A stretch of DNA of 64,000 bases from Hyphomicrobium_A sp963745205 (GTDB lineage: Bacteria > Pseudomonadota > Alphaproteobacteria > Rhizobiales > Hyphomicrobiaceae): positions 124,001-188,000 of the forward strand of contig CAVUWX010000007.1 in assembly GCA_963745205.1 (NCBI GenBank), read 5' to 3'. The notes beneath the pieces are model-generated. The model made no database searches, was not told the DNA's origin, and saw only the letters and a program-made list of their open reading frames with translations. Shown one piece after another: positions 1 to 8,222 of this stretch. The number at the start of each line of letters is the position of its first letter. Position 1 is the first letter of the stretch. A program made the position numbers and the translations under genes.

Positions 1-94
1 CGTTCATGCGCGCAGCGTTGTCTGCAATGATGAATGCGACATCGCCGTCACGCTCGAGCCGCAGGGCCGCCGCCACGGTCTTGGTTTCGGTCAT
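1..94 (-). CDS. Start of an unidentified gene, possibly enoyl-CoA hydratase-like (cut by window edge)
   Basis: Only the first 31 codons are visible. They read from an ATG at 92-94 leftwards and off the window. An AGGA ribosome-binding sequence lies about 11 bases upstream of the ATG. The visible protein contains LERDGDVAFIIADNAARMN, which resembles the first beta strand of crotonase-fold (enoyl-CoA hydratase/isomerase) proteins, where a similar stretch runs into N-A-L-S. That resemblance is an inference from a very short fragment. The gene is divergent from cysE, and the bases 95-296 between them would hold both promoters. Confidence 0.45.
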   Translation of the reverse strand, partial: MTETKTVAAALRLERDGDVAFIIADNAARMN

Positions 95-296
95 TGGGAA
101 ATCCTGGTTTCCTTTCGATCCTATAGTGCGCGCCCCGCCGGGGCATTCAATCGCGCACTTCGCCCCGGGGCAGCCTTAAAGCCAATTTGAGCCTGCCGTG
201 GTAGCCGTTGACGAACCGGCGCCATGTTTGTACCCCGGTCGGGCCGGAGCAGCGGTGTCCGCTGCAACCGGGAACGATGGCTCAGGAGTGGCCAGA

Positions 297-1130
297 ATGG
301 CAGCCAGGACCCGATCCGCGGCCGAGGGCAAGGTCAGCGCATACGACCCGATTTGGTCTGAGATCCGCAAGGAGGCCCAGGCGGCAATGGCGGCCGAGCC
401 GGCGCTCGGCAGCTTCATCTACGCAACCGTCTTGAGCCACGATCGCCTCGAGGATTCCATCTGTCATCGTCTGGCGCAGCGGCTCGACCATTCGGACGTC
501 GACGCCGTCCTCGTCAATCAGACGTTCCAGGCGGTGCTCGCCAGCCACCAGGAGCTCGGCGCGATCTTCCGCGCGGACCTCGCCGCGGTATTCGACCGCG
601 ATCCGGCCTGCAGCCGCTACCTCGATCCGCTGCTTTACTTCAAAGGCTTTCACGCGCTCGTCACGCACCGCTTCGGCAGCGTGTTGTGGCACGAGGGGCG
701 GCGCGACTTCGCGCTCTTCCTGCAGAGCCAGGGGTCGCGCACTTTCGGCGTCGATATCCACCCCGCCGCCCGCTTTGGGCAGGGTATCATGATCGACCAC
801 GCGACCGGCGTGGTCGTCGGCGAGACGGCCGTCGTCGGCAACAATTGCTCCTTCCTGCATGGGGTAACGCTGGGCGGCAGCGGCAAGGAGACGGGGGACC
901 GCCATCCGAAAATCGGCGAGAACGTGCTGATCGGCGCCGGCGCCAAGGTGTTGGGCAACATCACGGTGGGCGATGGCTCGCGCATCGCTGCAGGCAGCGT
1001 CGTGCTGACCAACGTGCCCGCGCACGTCACGGTCGCGGGCGTGCCTGCGAAGGTCGTCGGTTCGGCGGGATGCGCGGAACCGGCGCTCGAGATGGAGCAG
1101 ACCTGGGTCGACGACTTCGGCGGCCTTTAG
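297..1130 (+). CDS. cysE: Serine O-acetyltransferase
   Basis: CysE transfers acetyl from acetyl-CoA to L-serine to make O-acetylserine, the direct precursor of cysteine, in the cytoplasm. The 277-residue protein has a helical N-terminal domain followed by a left-handed beta helix of hexapeptide repeats. The family active-site segments are clear: DIHPAARFG (Asp and His), IDHATGVVVGE (second His) and GDRHPKIGENVLIGAGAKV. The frame is open upstream to a GTG at 198, but the ATG at 297 is chosen because an AGGAG sits at 284-288 and the protein then has normal family length. DUF3126 and a gamma-carbonic-anhydrase-like gene follow closely on the same strand. Confidence 0.95.
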   Translation: MAARTRSAAEGKVSAYDPIWSEIRKEAQAAMAAEPALGSFIYATVLSHDRLEDSICHRLAQRLDHSDVDAVLVNQTFQAVLASHQELGAIFRADLAAVFDRDPACSRYLDPLLYFKGFHALVTHRFGSVLWHEGRRDFALFLQSQGSRTFGVDIHPAARFGQGIMIDHATGVVVGETAVVGNNCSFLHGVTLGGSGKETGDRHPKIGENVLIGAGAKVLGNITVGDGSRIAAGSVVLTNVPAHVTVAGVPAKVVGSAGCAEPALEMEQTWVDDFGGL

Positions 1131-1170
1131 AGAACTGGCACGGCATTCCGCCGCACAAAGGAGATCCATC

Positions 1171-1386
1171 GTGAAACCGGATGAAGTAGCTCGCCTGCAG
1201 GCTTATTTGCGCAAGGTGTTCCGTACGCCCAATCTCGAGGTGCGCGCGCGGCCGAAGAAGGCCAATTCCGCCGAGGTATTTATCGGCGACGAGTTTATCG
1301 CGGTGCTCTTCCGCGAGGAGGAGGATGGCGAGGTCTCCTACCAATTCCAGATGGCGATCCTAGACCTCGATCTCGAACAGGTCTGA
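1171..1386 (+). CDS. DUF3126 family small protein
   Basis: This is a 71-residue cytoplasmic protein with a GTG start, preceded by a strong AAAGGAGA ribosome-binding site at 1157-1164. The sequence (PDEVARLQAYLRKVFRTPN near the start, then a mixed alpha/beta segment rich in E and V) matches the DUF3126 family. That family is found in alphaproteobacteria, typically just downstream of cysE as it is here. No catalytic motif or membrane segment is visible, and its function is not known. The 40-base gap to cysE and the same orientation suggest co-transcription. Confidence 0.85.
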   Translation: MKPDEVARLQAYLRKVFRTPNLEVRARPKKANSAEVFIGDEFIAVLFREEEDGEVSYQFQMAILDLDLEQV

Positions 1387-1400
1387 GGCGCCGACAGACC

Positions 1401-1931
1401 ATGAGCCTTTACGAGCTCGACGGGATACGCGTGTCGACGCCGGGCGTGGGGCACTGCTGGATCGCGCCCACTGCCGTTGTCGTCGGCCAGGTGATCCTCG
1501 AGGAAGATGCCAGCATCTGGTTCGGCACCGTGGTGCGCGGGGACAACGAGCCGATCCGCATCGGCGCTCGCTCCAACGTGCAGGAGGGATGCGTGATGCA
1601 TACGGACCCCGGGTTTCCGCTGACGATCGGCGCCGACTGCACCATCGGGCACATGGTGATGCTGCACGGCTGTACGATTGGCCGCGGTAGCCTGATCGGC
1701 ATAGGCTCAATCATCCTCAACGGGGCCAAGATCGGCGAGGAATGCCTCGTCGGCGCCAACACGCTGATCGCGGAGGGCAAGGAGATTCCTCCGCGCTCGA
1801 TGGTGTTAGGCTCACCCGGAAAGATTGTGCGCCAGCTCACGGACGATGACGTGAAGCGCTTCAGCGGCGCGGCAGGGCGCTACGTCGCCAACTGGAGGCG
1901 ATTCGCCGCCGGCCTAAAGCCACAGGCCTAG
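1401..1931 (+). CDS. Gamma-carbonic-anhydrase-like hexapeptide protein (YrdA/PaaY family)
   Basis: This 176-residue left-handed beta-helix protein belongs to the gamma carbonic anhydrase family. It shows the conserved VVRGDNEPIRIGARSNVQEG segment followed by H-containing loops (GHMVMLHGCTIG) whose histidines would bind the trimer-interface metal. Many YrdA/PaaY proteins have weak or undetected carbonic anhydrase activity, so the real substrate is uncertain. It starts 14 bases after DUF3126 and probably shares the cysE transcript. It is a full-length family member with no odd features. Confidence 0.88.
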   Translation: MSLYELDGIRVSTPGVGHCWIAPTAVVVGQVILEEDASIWFGTVVRGDNEPIRIGARSNVQEGCVMHTDPGFPLTIGADCTIGHMVMLHGCTIGRGSLIGIGSIILNGAKIGEECLVGANTLIAEGKEIPPRSMVLGSPGKIVRQLTDDDVKRFSGAAGRYVANWRRFAAGLKPQA

Positions 1932-1962
1932 CGCTGGCAATCAGCCTGCACCGAGGACGTGC

Positions 1963-2622
1963 TTAGTTGCCGTGGTCGGCGGCAGTCGCAACCGGGCTTT
2001 GCTGGGTATCGAGAGCAACCCAAACCCGCGGGTTGAGGTAGGACTGGCGCATGACGTACTGGTAGGGCGTCGTGGTCCAGACCTTCACGTCCTCGCTCTT
2101 GTTGTCGAGGATGAAGTCGCCCTGCACCGTGCGCGCCGTCAATACCGCGTGGCCTTCGCCCTTCTCGTCGCGGACGACAGTCATCAGCATAGCGCTCACC
2201 GGCCAACCCTTCTCGATTAGCTTGTGCCGCTTCAGAAGGGCGTAGTCCTCGCAGTCGCCGCGGGTCGTCGGCAGCGTCCAGTATTCGTTGACGCCGTAAA
2301 CTTCCAGATCGGTCGCGGGGGTGATTGCCCGGTTCACCTCGCGGTTGACGGCGTCGAGCTCCCTCAAGCGCTCGGGAGAGGCATCAAACCGGGCCTCCGG
2401 TTTCTGGTCGGGGCCGCATTCCTTTGGCATCTCCTCGCAGAAGCGCACGAAGCCGTGCGGGGGCTGCGCCGGTCCGAACACGCGCATGAAGGGCGATGCG
2501 CCGGCCGTCGGGCGGCCGATCCCATCGTTCGGCTGGATCGCAGACAGCTCTTGAGCGCAAACGCTCGTTGCCGCCAGCAATCCGCCGAAAAGCACTATGG
2601 CGCTGAGTTGTGCCCGCTGCAT
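1963..2622 (-). CDS. Periplasmic transglutaminase-like cysteine protease (BTLCP family)
   Basis: This 219-residue exported protein has an N-terminal hydrophobic signal peptide ending near S-V-C-A-Q. The Cys-His-Asp triad of the bacterial transglutaminase-like cysteine proteinase family is visible: RGDCEDYALLKR, then EGHAVLTART, then GDFILDNKS. Family members such as LapG process surface proteins in the periplasm. Here no LapD or adhesin lies nearby, so the target is unknown. The gene is convergent with the upstream cysE-group genes and stands alone. A PilZ protein, a possible c-di-GMP receptor, lies next upstream on the same strand. Confidence 0.88.
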   Translation of the reverse strand: MQRAQLSAIVLFGGLLAATSVCAQELSAIQPNDGIGRPTAGASPFMRVFGPAQPPHGFVRFCEEMPKECGPDQKPEARFDASPERLRELDAVNREVNRAITPATDLEVYGVNEYWTLPTTRGDCEDYALLKRHKLIEKGWPVSAMLMTVVRDEKGEGHAVLTARTVQGDFILDNKSEDVKVWTTTPYQYVMRQSYLNPRVWVALDTQQSPVATAADHGN

Positions 2623-2708
2623 GACTGACCCCGTTACTCTTTTTCCCTCAAGCTACCCGATAGAGTTCGAATTCCGCTGAAGTGCCGCCGCACGATTTGA
2701 TGCAAAAC

Positions 2709-3371
2709 TCAGGAGTGCCGTTCATCTTTTCGAGCGATGGCGTCGGCGATGCGTTTGAAGGCCTCTTCCGCTTCGAGACGCTGATTAACGAATTCAACGG
2801 CGATGCCTTCCTCGTGATGGCGCACGACGATCGCGCGCTCGTTGGAGAGGATGACCTCGGCGCCGACCGGCGGCTTGATCGGTGTAACGATCGAGATGCC
2901 GGAGCCGGAAACGTCGAGCATGGGGCACTCGAGCACCGTGCCGTCCGCCAGCATGAGCGTCGCAAAGCCGGTCGTCGGCGTGCGCGGCGAGATGCGCTCG
3001 TCCGCTTCGGCGAGGTCGGTTCTATTGATGAGCAGCTGAATGCGCGCCGCGAGGTTGTCCCGCTTGCGCTGGGTCGCCGTTATGCTCATGGCAAATCCGT
3101 CGCTGGTACGACGCACGACGGGGCCTTCGAGACCGCCGAGGTGCATGAGATAAACGATGACCTTCTCGCCTACCGTCGGTTGGGTGGGAGTGATAAACGC
3201 CGCACCCCCAACCGAGATGTCCTTGAGTTTGCATGGGTAGTCGAGCTTGTCGGGCCGCATGAAGCGCCCGGGAAGGTTCAGCGCAAAGCGTGGGTACCGT
3301 CGTCTGTCGGGACCTTTATGCTCCGACGCTTCGGGACCAAGCGGCTGCGATGGAGCCGAACTCCTCAACAT
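2709..3371 (-). CDS. Protein with two PilZ-like domains
   Basis: The 220-residue cytoplasmic protein carries two PilZ-like beta-barrel domains. The first has the c-di-GMP-binding RxxxR (RRRYPRF, residues 23-29) and D/NxSxxG (DISVGG, residues 51-56) motifs. The second (about residues 130-205) keeps DVSGSG but has no RxxxR in front of it, so it probably does not bind c-di-GMP on its own. The likely role is a c-di-GMP-responsive regulator of surface or motility functions, inferred from the fold only. The gene appears monocistronic; a gap of about 210 bases separates it from the PAS protein upstream. Confidence 0.88.
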   Translation of the reverse strand: MLRSSAPSQPLGPEASEHKGPDRRRYPRFALNLPGRFMRPDKLDYPCKLKDISVGGAAFITPTQPTVGEKVIVYLMHLGGLEGPVVRRTSDGFAMSITATQRKRDNLAARIQLLINRTDLAEADERISPRTPTTGFATLMLADGTVLECPMLDVSGSGISIVTPIKPPVGAEVILSNERAIVVRHHEEGIAVEFVNQRLEAEEAFKRIADAIARKDERHS

Positions 3372-3580
3372 GAGCCAATCCTGCGATGGGCCGCCTCAGC
3401 GACCGCAGCTGTCCGCGAGCCCGACTAGAACGCGTACAAGGAGGCTCTGTTCCGGTCACAACTATGCGGGTAGCCCGTTAATGAAGGACTAACCGGCGCA
3501 CCATTTTCGAAAGGTGCCCTGCAACTCGAAGGGAGGGACCGGATCGTACTAAGGCAGCCAAAACGGCCACGCGTCCGCCC

Positions 3581-4240
3581 CTAGATCTCTTCGTCGCTGG
3601 TGCGGTTGAGGCCGCCATCGAATACCCGGAACTGGCGGCGCTCGCTGCGCACGATGCGTCCACCGCGCGGGCTCAACGCCAACGGCGCGTGCTTGGGCCG
3701 CACTGCAAACGGCTTTATATCGGCTTCGCCCGCTGGATTTCCCCCAGGCCAAATGAATTCATTGGCGATCAGCCGCTTGGTGGCGAGCGGCGCATGTCCG
3801 AGCCAACCTGGGCAATCGAGCGCGACGAACGAGCCGAGGATCCGGTCGATTGACTCGCCGGTATGGCGCAGTGGCAGGAGCAACAGCTCGAAGGGGACGG
3901 AGGCGCGCCCGGTGGGAGCGGCTTCGAGGTGGATGAGCTCAACGGCGCCTTGCCCCGAAAGCACCGACAGCCTCCGCATCAACGAATGGTGGTCTTCCGG
4001 AGGCCAGCCATCGAGGAAATTCGCGCCCCGCAGCTCGGCACCGAACATATTGCAGACCGAAGTCCCCGCCAGCCGGTAGCGGTAGGTCGCGGGATTGAGC
4101 CGCTCGAGCATGAAGGTGGACGACAGGATGCCCGCAATCTTTGCCGGCTCAATTTCGAACCGCCTGGGCGCCAAATAGGCGCCACGCACGCCGTTCCAGT
4201 ACGCGAAAAGCGTCTCGCTGGTCTTATGTCTCATATCCAT
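3581..4240 (-). CDS. PAS domain protein (PAS_5 family)
   Basis: This 219-residue protein contains a single PAS_5 domain over roughly residues 5-150, with typical segments such as FAYWNGVRG, LNPATYRYRLAGT and GWPPEDHHSLMRRL. It has no kinase, cyclase or DNA-binding output domain, so it is likely a sensory adaptor whose partner is not encoded nearby. The frame is open upstream to 4396, but that extension is low-complexity and arginine-rich. The ATG at 4238-4240 (or the one two codons on, 4232-4234) is chosen because the family similarity starts there. No good ribosome-binding site is visible. It is divergent from the rhomboid gene. Confidence 0.8.
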   Translation of the reverse strand: MDMRHKTSETLFAYWNGVRGAYLAPRRFEIEPAKIAGILSSTFMLERLNPATYRYRLAGTSVCNMFGAELRGANFLDGWPPEDHHSLMRRLSVLSGQGAVELIHLEAAPTGRASVPFELLLLPLRHTGESIDRILGSFVALDCPGWLGHAPLATKRLIANEFIWPGGNPAGEADIKPFAVRPKHAPLALSPRGGRIVRSERRQFRVFDGGLNRTSDEEI

Positions 4241-4469
4241 ACCGCGAATGAATGCCCGGCTCGCGCTTGGAACCGACGCCCCTCGAGTTAACGGCTGCTC
4301 CGGATCGGGACAATTTCTCCGAGCCGCGGGCCGTCGGGGCGTTAAGGAGCAGCATCCGTGCCAGCGAGGTGCCACGGGGCCGACAAGCGAGAACATGGTT
4401 GCCGCGCGCGGATCGGACCGTTAACTCTGCCGACCGCTGTGCCCCAATCGCTGTCCCGAAGGAGCCGCC

Positions 4470-5195
4470 GTGAGCCGAGACGAGCCGATCTTCAATGTGC
4501 CCGGCAGCGTGCTGGCGGTGCTTGCGCTTCTCGTCGCCGTGCACGTGCTTCTCGCCGCACTTCCCGACGCATGGGGCAATTGGCTTCTGCTAGCGCTGGC
4601 GTTCATCCCCGCACGCTATTCCGGGTACGCGAGCACATTGCCGGGCGGAGAGGTCACGGCGATCACCTCTTTCCTCACCTACGCGGTCGTGCACGGCAGC
4701 CTTTTGCACCTGGGCTTCAATTCGGCCTGGCTTGTCGCGTTCGGCGGCGCCGTAGCCAAGCGCGTTATGGCGCTGCGGTTCCTCGCACTTTCGGCATTTT
4801 GCGCCATCGCTGGCGCGGTAACATTTCTCGCCCTAAACCGCGGCCTGATGGCGCCGATGGTGGGTGCGTCCGGCGCCATCTCGGGTTTGATGGGCGCGAC
4901 CTTGCGCTTCCTGTTCTCGGCGATCGACACGGACGGATTGGGCGTGCTGCGCGAGAATCCCGAAAGCGTTCCGCTGATGCCACTCGCTCGCGCGCTGACC
5001 GACCGCCGCGTGCTCGTCGTGACCGGGGCCTTCATTCTCGCCAACATCCTCGCGGTTCTCGGGCTCGGTGGGGTGAACGTGGGCGGCATCGCGTGGGAAG
5101 CGCACATGGGCGGATATTTTGCCGGGCTCCTGGCATTCGGCTTTTTCGACCGAACCCCGAGCATGTGTTCACCGGAACCGGTTATTGAAAACTGA
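4470..5195 (+). CDS. Rhomboid family intramembrane serine protease
   Basis: This 241-residue inner-membrane protein has about six transmembrane helices. The catalytic serine lies in GASGAISG (Ser134). The conserved HLGFN (His80, Asn84) is in the second core helix, and the catalytic histidine is in EAHMGGY near residue 213. It starts with GTG at 4470, preceded by AAGGAG at 4459-4464. Rhomboids cleave membrane-spanning substrates within the bilayer; the substrate here is unknown. The stretch 4241-4469 upstream would carry divergent promoters for this gene and the PAS gene. Confidence 0.93.
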   Translation: MSRDEPIFNVPGSVLAVLALLVAVHVLLAALPDAWGNWLLLALAFIPARYSGYASTLPGGEVTAITSFLTYAVVHGSLLHLGFNSAWLVAFGGAVAKRVMALRFLALSAFCAIAGAVTFLALNRGLMAPMVGASGAISGLMGATLRFLFSAIDTDGLGVLRENPESVPLMPLARALTDRRVLVVTGAFILANILAVLGLGGVNVGGIAWEAHMGGYFAGLLAFGFFDRTPSMCSPEPVIEN

Positions 5196-5384
5196 GTTCT
5201 TGCGTCCAGCCCCTGATTGCCGCACGATCAATTGCCGGAACTTTCATCAAAGCCTCCGGCCAAAAGAAACGTTTTGGCGTCGAATGCCGGGCACCATTGA
5301 TCTTCGTGCATCGTTTCGCATTTGCGAGCATGACGATGTTGCAATGCGAAGCTTCGGCTGCCGAAACGCAGTGGAGGAAATGCC

Positions 5385-5816
5385 ATGAATATCGCGCAGA
5401 TATTGAAGGCGAAGGGGCGGGCCGTGGCGACCGTGCGCCCGGACGCATCGCTCTTCGAAATCATCAATAAGCTCGCGCAAAAACGGATCGGTGCCATCGT
5501 CGTCGTCGGAGATAACGGCGAGGTCGTGGGCATCATCTCGGAGCGTGACATCATCCGCCGGCTCGCCGCGCAGGGCGAGGCGGCGCTGAATGAGCCCGTC
5601 TCGCAATCCATGACGTCGTCGGTTGTCTCCTGTCAGGAAACAAGCACGATCGACGAGATCATGGAGGTAATGACGCAGGGCCGCTTCCGGCACGTCCCCG
5701 TGATCGAGGACGGCGCGCTCGTCGGCATCGTCTCCATTGGCGACATCGTCAAGAACCACATCGCCGAGGTGGAGATGGAGGTGACGGCCATGCGGGGCTA
5801 TTTCGCCACCGGCTGA
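5385..5816 (+). CDS. CBS domain pair protein
   Basis: This 143-residue cytoplasmic protein is made almost wholly of two tandem CBS motifs, with GEVVGIISERDIIRRLA in the first and GALVGIVSIGDIVKNHI in the second. Such stand-alone Bateman modules usually bind adenine nucleotides and act as energy sensors. No partner enzyme lies next to it. A GGAGGAAA ribosome-binding site precedes the ATG. The 189-base leader (5196-5384) has several short inverted repeats such as TTCGGctgCCGAA but no recognisable riboswitch. Confidence 0.9.
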   Translation: MNIAQILKAKGRAVATVRPDASLFEIINKLAQKRIGAIVVVGDNGEVVGIISERDIIRRLAAQGEAALNEPVSQSMTSSVVSCQETSTIDEIMEVMTQGRFRHVPVIEDGALVGIVSIGDIVKNHIAEVEMEVTAMRGYFATG

Positions 5817-5853
5817 TACGCGTTCGCGTATCGGAACGCTTGCGACCAGCCCT

Positions 5854-6810
5854 TCAGGCGATCTCGACGGCGCCCATATGGCTGCCAGGCGCGTGCTGGC
5901 GCGCGTCGATCTCACGCTTCATGTCGCCGAGGTGCCGTTTCGTGGCCGCCGCGCCGCGCGCGATCAGCTCATCGGCCCGGTGGAAATCGAAGAGGCCGAA
6001 TTCAGACAGCCTGAGGTTGATCATGGCGTCCGGCGGATCGCCGGCGAGCCGCGAGCGTGCAATGCGGTCCTGCACGATGTTGAAGGCTTCCATCATCACG
6101 GTCGAAATGCCGGGGGCCGCTTCGCCTTTGCCGAACAGCTGGCGCTGCAGGAGCTGGCGCACGCCGGCGCCGTTCTTGGCCGTGATCGGCTCGGGTTCGG
6201 GCGCGGGCTCGGCGAAAGCATCCGGCTCGAAGTGAGGCATGATCGTCCCGCGGCCGCACACATCGAAATTGAGGTTCACGGCTATGACGTAGCGCGCGCC
6301 TAGCGCACGGCAGACGGAGACGGGGATGGGATTGACGAGGGCACCGTCGAACAACCAGCGACCGCTGATCTTGATGGGGCGGAAGATTCCCGGCAGCGCG
6401 TAGGAGGCGCGCACGGCATCGACGACGCGGCCGCGCGACAGCCATATCTCGTGTCCGGTGCCGATCTCGGTGGCGACCGCCGTGAAGCGAGGCTCAAGGT
6501 CTTCGATATTGAGATCGCCCAGGTGGTGGTCGAGCTGGTCGCACAGGCGTTGGCCGTTGATGAGGCCGGTGCCGGCGAAGTTGAAATCCAGGTAGCCGAA
6601 GACGCGCCGACGTGTGAGCGCCCGGGCGAAACTTTCCAGCGAGCCCAGATGCCCGCCGGAATAGCATGCCCCGACTACGGCACCGATTGAGGTCCCGACG
6701 ATGATGTCCGGCTTGACCCCGGCCTCTGCCAATGCCCGGATGACGCCGATATGCGCCCAGCCCCGCGCGGCTCCGCCCCCAAGTGCCAAGCCAATTTTGG
6801 TTTTTGCCAT
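5854..6810 (-). CDS. Patatin-like phospholipase (RssA/YchK-like)
   Basis: This 318-residue predicted serine lipase/esterase uses a Ser-Asp dyad. It has the oxyanion-hole glycines (LALGGGAARGWAHIG, residues 8-22), the nucleophile GTSIG (Ser41) and the DGALVNP aspartate (Asp155). The frame is open to 6882, but the ATG at 6808-6810 is preferred because it has an AGGTGA just upstream and begins the conserved fold directly. No signal peptide is seen, so it probably acts in the cytoplasm or at the inner membrane. It lies downstream of folE-hisI on the same strand, separated by 191 bases. Confidence 0.92.
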   Translation of the reverse strand: MAKTKIGLALGGGAARGWAHIGVIRALAEAGVKPDIIVGTSIGAVVGACYSGGHLGSLESFARALTRRRVFGYLDFNFAGTGLINGQRLCDQLDHHLGDLNIEDLEPRFTAVATEIGTGHEIWLSRGRVVDAVRASYALPGIFRPIKISGRWLFDGALVNPIPVSVCRALGARYVIAVNLNFDVCGRGTIMPHFEPDAFAEPAPEPEPITAKNGAGVRQLLQRQLFGKGEAAPGISTVMMEAFNIVQDRIARSRLAGDPPDAMINLRLSEFGLFDFHRADELIARGAAATKRHLGDMKREIDARQHAPGSHMGAVEIA

Positions 6811-7001
6811 GAGATCACCTGATGGATGCAAACGTTCCGCGATCCCTTTCGTTGCAGACCACGTGCCCAGCTCGGACAGCAACGATTGGTGCGGCCGAAC
6901 GTCACCCTGCGACTCAAATATAGGCTTCCGAGATTAACCTCGCACTAGCTTGGTGCCGCCCGGAAAGGATTTTCTTCAGACGCTGCAGTGCAATAGCGAT
7001 G

Positions 7002-7457
7002 TCAGCGATGGCGATTGCGCGCTGTGGGGACAAGCGGCACGGTGCCGGTTGGGCGCTCAAGTGGGACCGATCGGTAGAAGCAACTCCGCCGTCCCGTGTG
7101 ACAGGCAAGTCCATCTCCCTCGACGCGGGCGCGCATCCATACGACGTCCTGGTCGCAGTCGGTGCGCATCTGGACGATCTTGAGAAGGTTGCCGCTCTCC
7201 TCGCCCTTCTTCCAAAGTGCGCGGCGCGAGCGGCTCCAGAAGTGACCGAGCCCCGTCTCGAGCGACAGCGCGAGCGCCTCTTCGTTCATCCACGCAAACA
7301 TCAGCACTTCGCCCGTATCAGCGTCCGTGACGATGGCGGGGATCAGCCCGTCGACGTCGAACTTGGGCTGAAACGTAAGCCCTTCCTCGACGGCGTCCTT
7401 GGGGCCGCGGGTGCCAAAACGGGATGTCTGCGGGTCGGCCATGAGAGTTGACATCAT
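7002..7457 (-). CDS. hisI: Phosphoribosyl-AMP cyclohydrolase
   Basis: HisI opens the adenine ring of phosphoribosyl-AMP in the third step of histidine synthesis. The 151-residue protein has the family core: FAWMNEEALALSLETG, the SGNLLKIVQMRTDCDQD segment with its metal-binding Cys and Asp residues, and GLACHTGRRSCFYR with two more cysteines. It is the single-function form, without a HisE domain. It follows folE on the same strand after only 17 bases. Several in-frame ATGs (7455-7457, 7452-7454, 7440-7442) are possible starts, and none has a clear ribosome-binding site. Confidence 0.93.
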   Translation of the reverse strand: MMSTLMADPQTSRFGTRGPKDAVEEGLTFQPKFDVDGLIPAIVTDADTGEVLMFAWMNEEALALSLETGLGHFWSRSRRALWKKGEESGNLLKIVQMRTDCDQDVVWMRARVEGDGLACHTGRRSCFYRSVPLERPTGTVPLVPTARNRHR

Positions 7458-7474
7458 CCAGAGGAGGCGGTCGC

Positions 7475-8152
7475 CTAGTCGCCGAGATTGGCCTGCACGG
7501 CCTGTAGAAAGCGGTCGCGCCAGACAGCATCGGTTTCGAAGACGCCGGTGAAATGCGAGGTGATCATCGTCGCCCCCGGCTGATTGACGGCGCGCAGCGT
7601 CATACATTGGTGCCGCGCCGCCACCATCACCGCCACGCCTTTCGGGGCCAATGCCTCCTGGATCGTACTGGCGATCTGCGCCGTTAACGCCTCCTGAACC
7701 TGCAGGCGGCGGGCAAAGATATCGACGACGCGCGCGAGCTTGGAAAGGCCGACCACGCGTCGGTTGGGAACGTAGGCCACATGCGCGACCCCGGTGAACG
7801 GCGCGATGTGGTGCTCGCAGTGGCTCTCGAAACGCACGTCCCGCAGGAGGATCATGTCGGAATAGCCGGAAACGTCCTCGAAGGTACGGGCGAGCTCGGC
7901 CACGGCGCTGTCGCGATAGCCCCCGAAGCGCTCCTCGAAGGCTTCGACCACGCGCTTGGGCGTATTGGCGAGGCCGGGGCGCTTCGGATCGTCACCGGCC
8001 CAGGCGAGCAGCGTGCGCACCGCGTCCTCCGCATCCTGGCGGCTAGGTCGGCGCTCGGCCGCGCCACCGACTGAGGCTTCGGAAGACTTCTTCAAATGGA
8101 CCACTCCAAGCGGGGTCGGGCCGACTTTCCTGTCCCGCGTGCCCGATACCAT
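7475..8152 (-). CDS. folE: GTP cyclohydrolase I
   Basis: FolE converts GTP to dihydroneopterin triphosphate, the first step of both folate and queuosine synthesis. The C-terminal 180 residues are typical: zinc and substrate ligands in ESHCEHHIAPF and HQCMTLRAV, and PNRRVVGLSKLARVV. The first 25 or so residues are not conserved. The ATG at 8150-8152 lies inside a tandem DNA repeat, so a later GTG or TTG start (near 8100) is possible. It is followed by hisI, and the que genes queD/E/F and queC in the same window use its product. Confidence 0.94.
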   Translation of the reverse strand: MVSGTRDRKVGPTPLGVVHLKKSSEASVGGAAERRPSRQDAEDAVRTLLAWAGDDPKRPGLANTPKRVVEAFEERFGGYRDSAVAELARTFEDVSGYSDMILLRDVRFESHCEHHIAPFTGVAHVAYVPNRRVVGLSKLARVVDIFARRLQVQEALTAQIASTIQEALAPKGVAVMVAARHQCMTLRAVNQPGATMITSHFTGVFETDAVWRDRFLQAVQANLGD

Positions 8153-8180
8153 ATAGTCCCGCGTGCCCTATATAATGGGT
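8133..8180. repeat. Two 24-base direct repeats in the folE / Fe-S scaffold divergent promoter
   Basis: The 12-mer TCCCGCGTGCCC occurs at 8133-8144 and again at 8157-8168, exactly 24 bases apart. The bases that follow are also partly alike (GATACCATATAG and TATATAATGGGT). The second unit contains TATAAT at 8171-8176, a good -10 box for the rightward gene. The first unit overlaps the annotated folE start. This spacing and position would suit a regulator-binding site, which is inference. Confidence 0.5.
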
Positions 8181-8222
8181 GAGCCTTGAGAATTGGAAAG
8201 GAACGCCGCTTCGCGGCTACGC

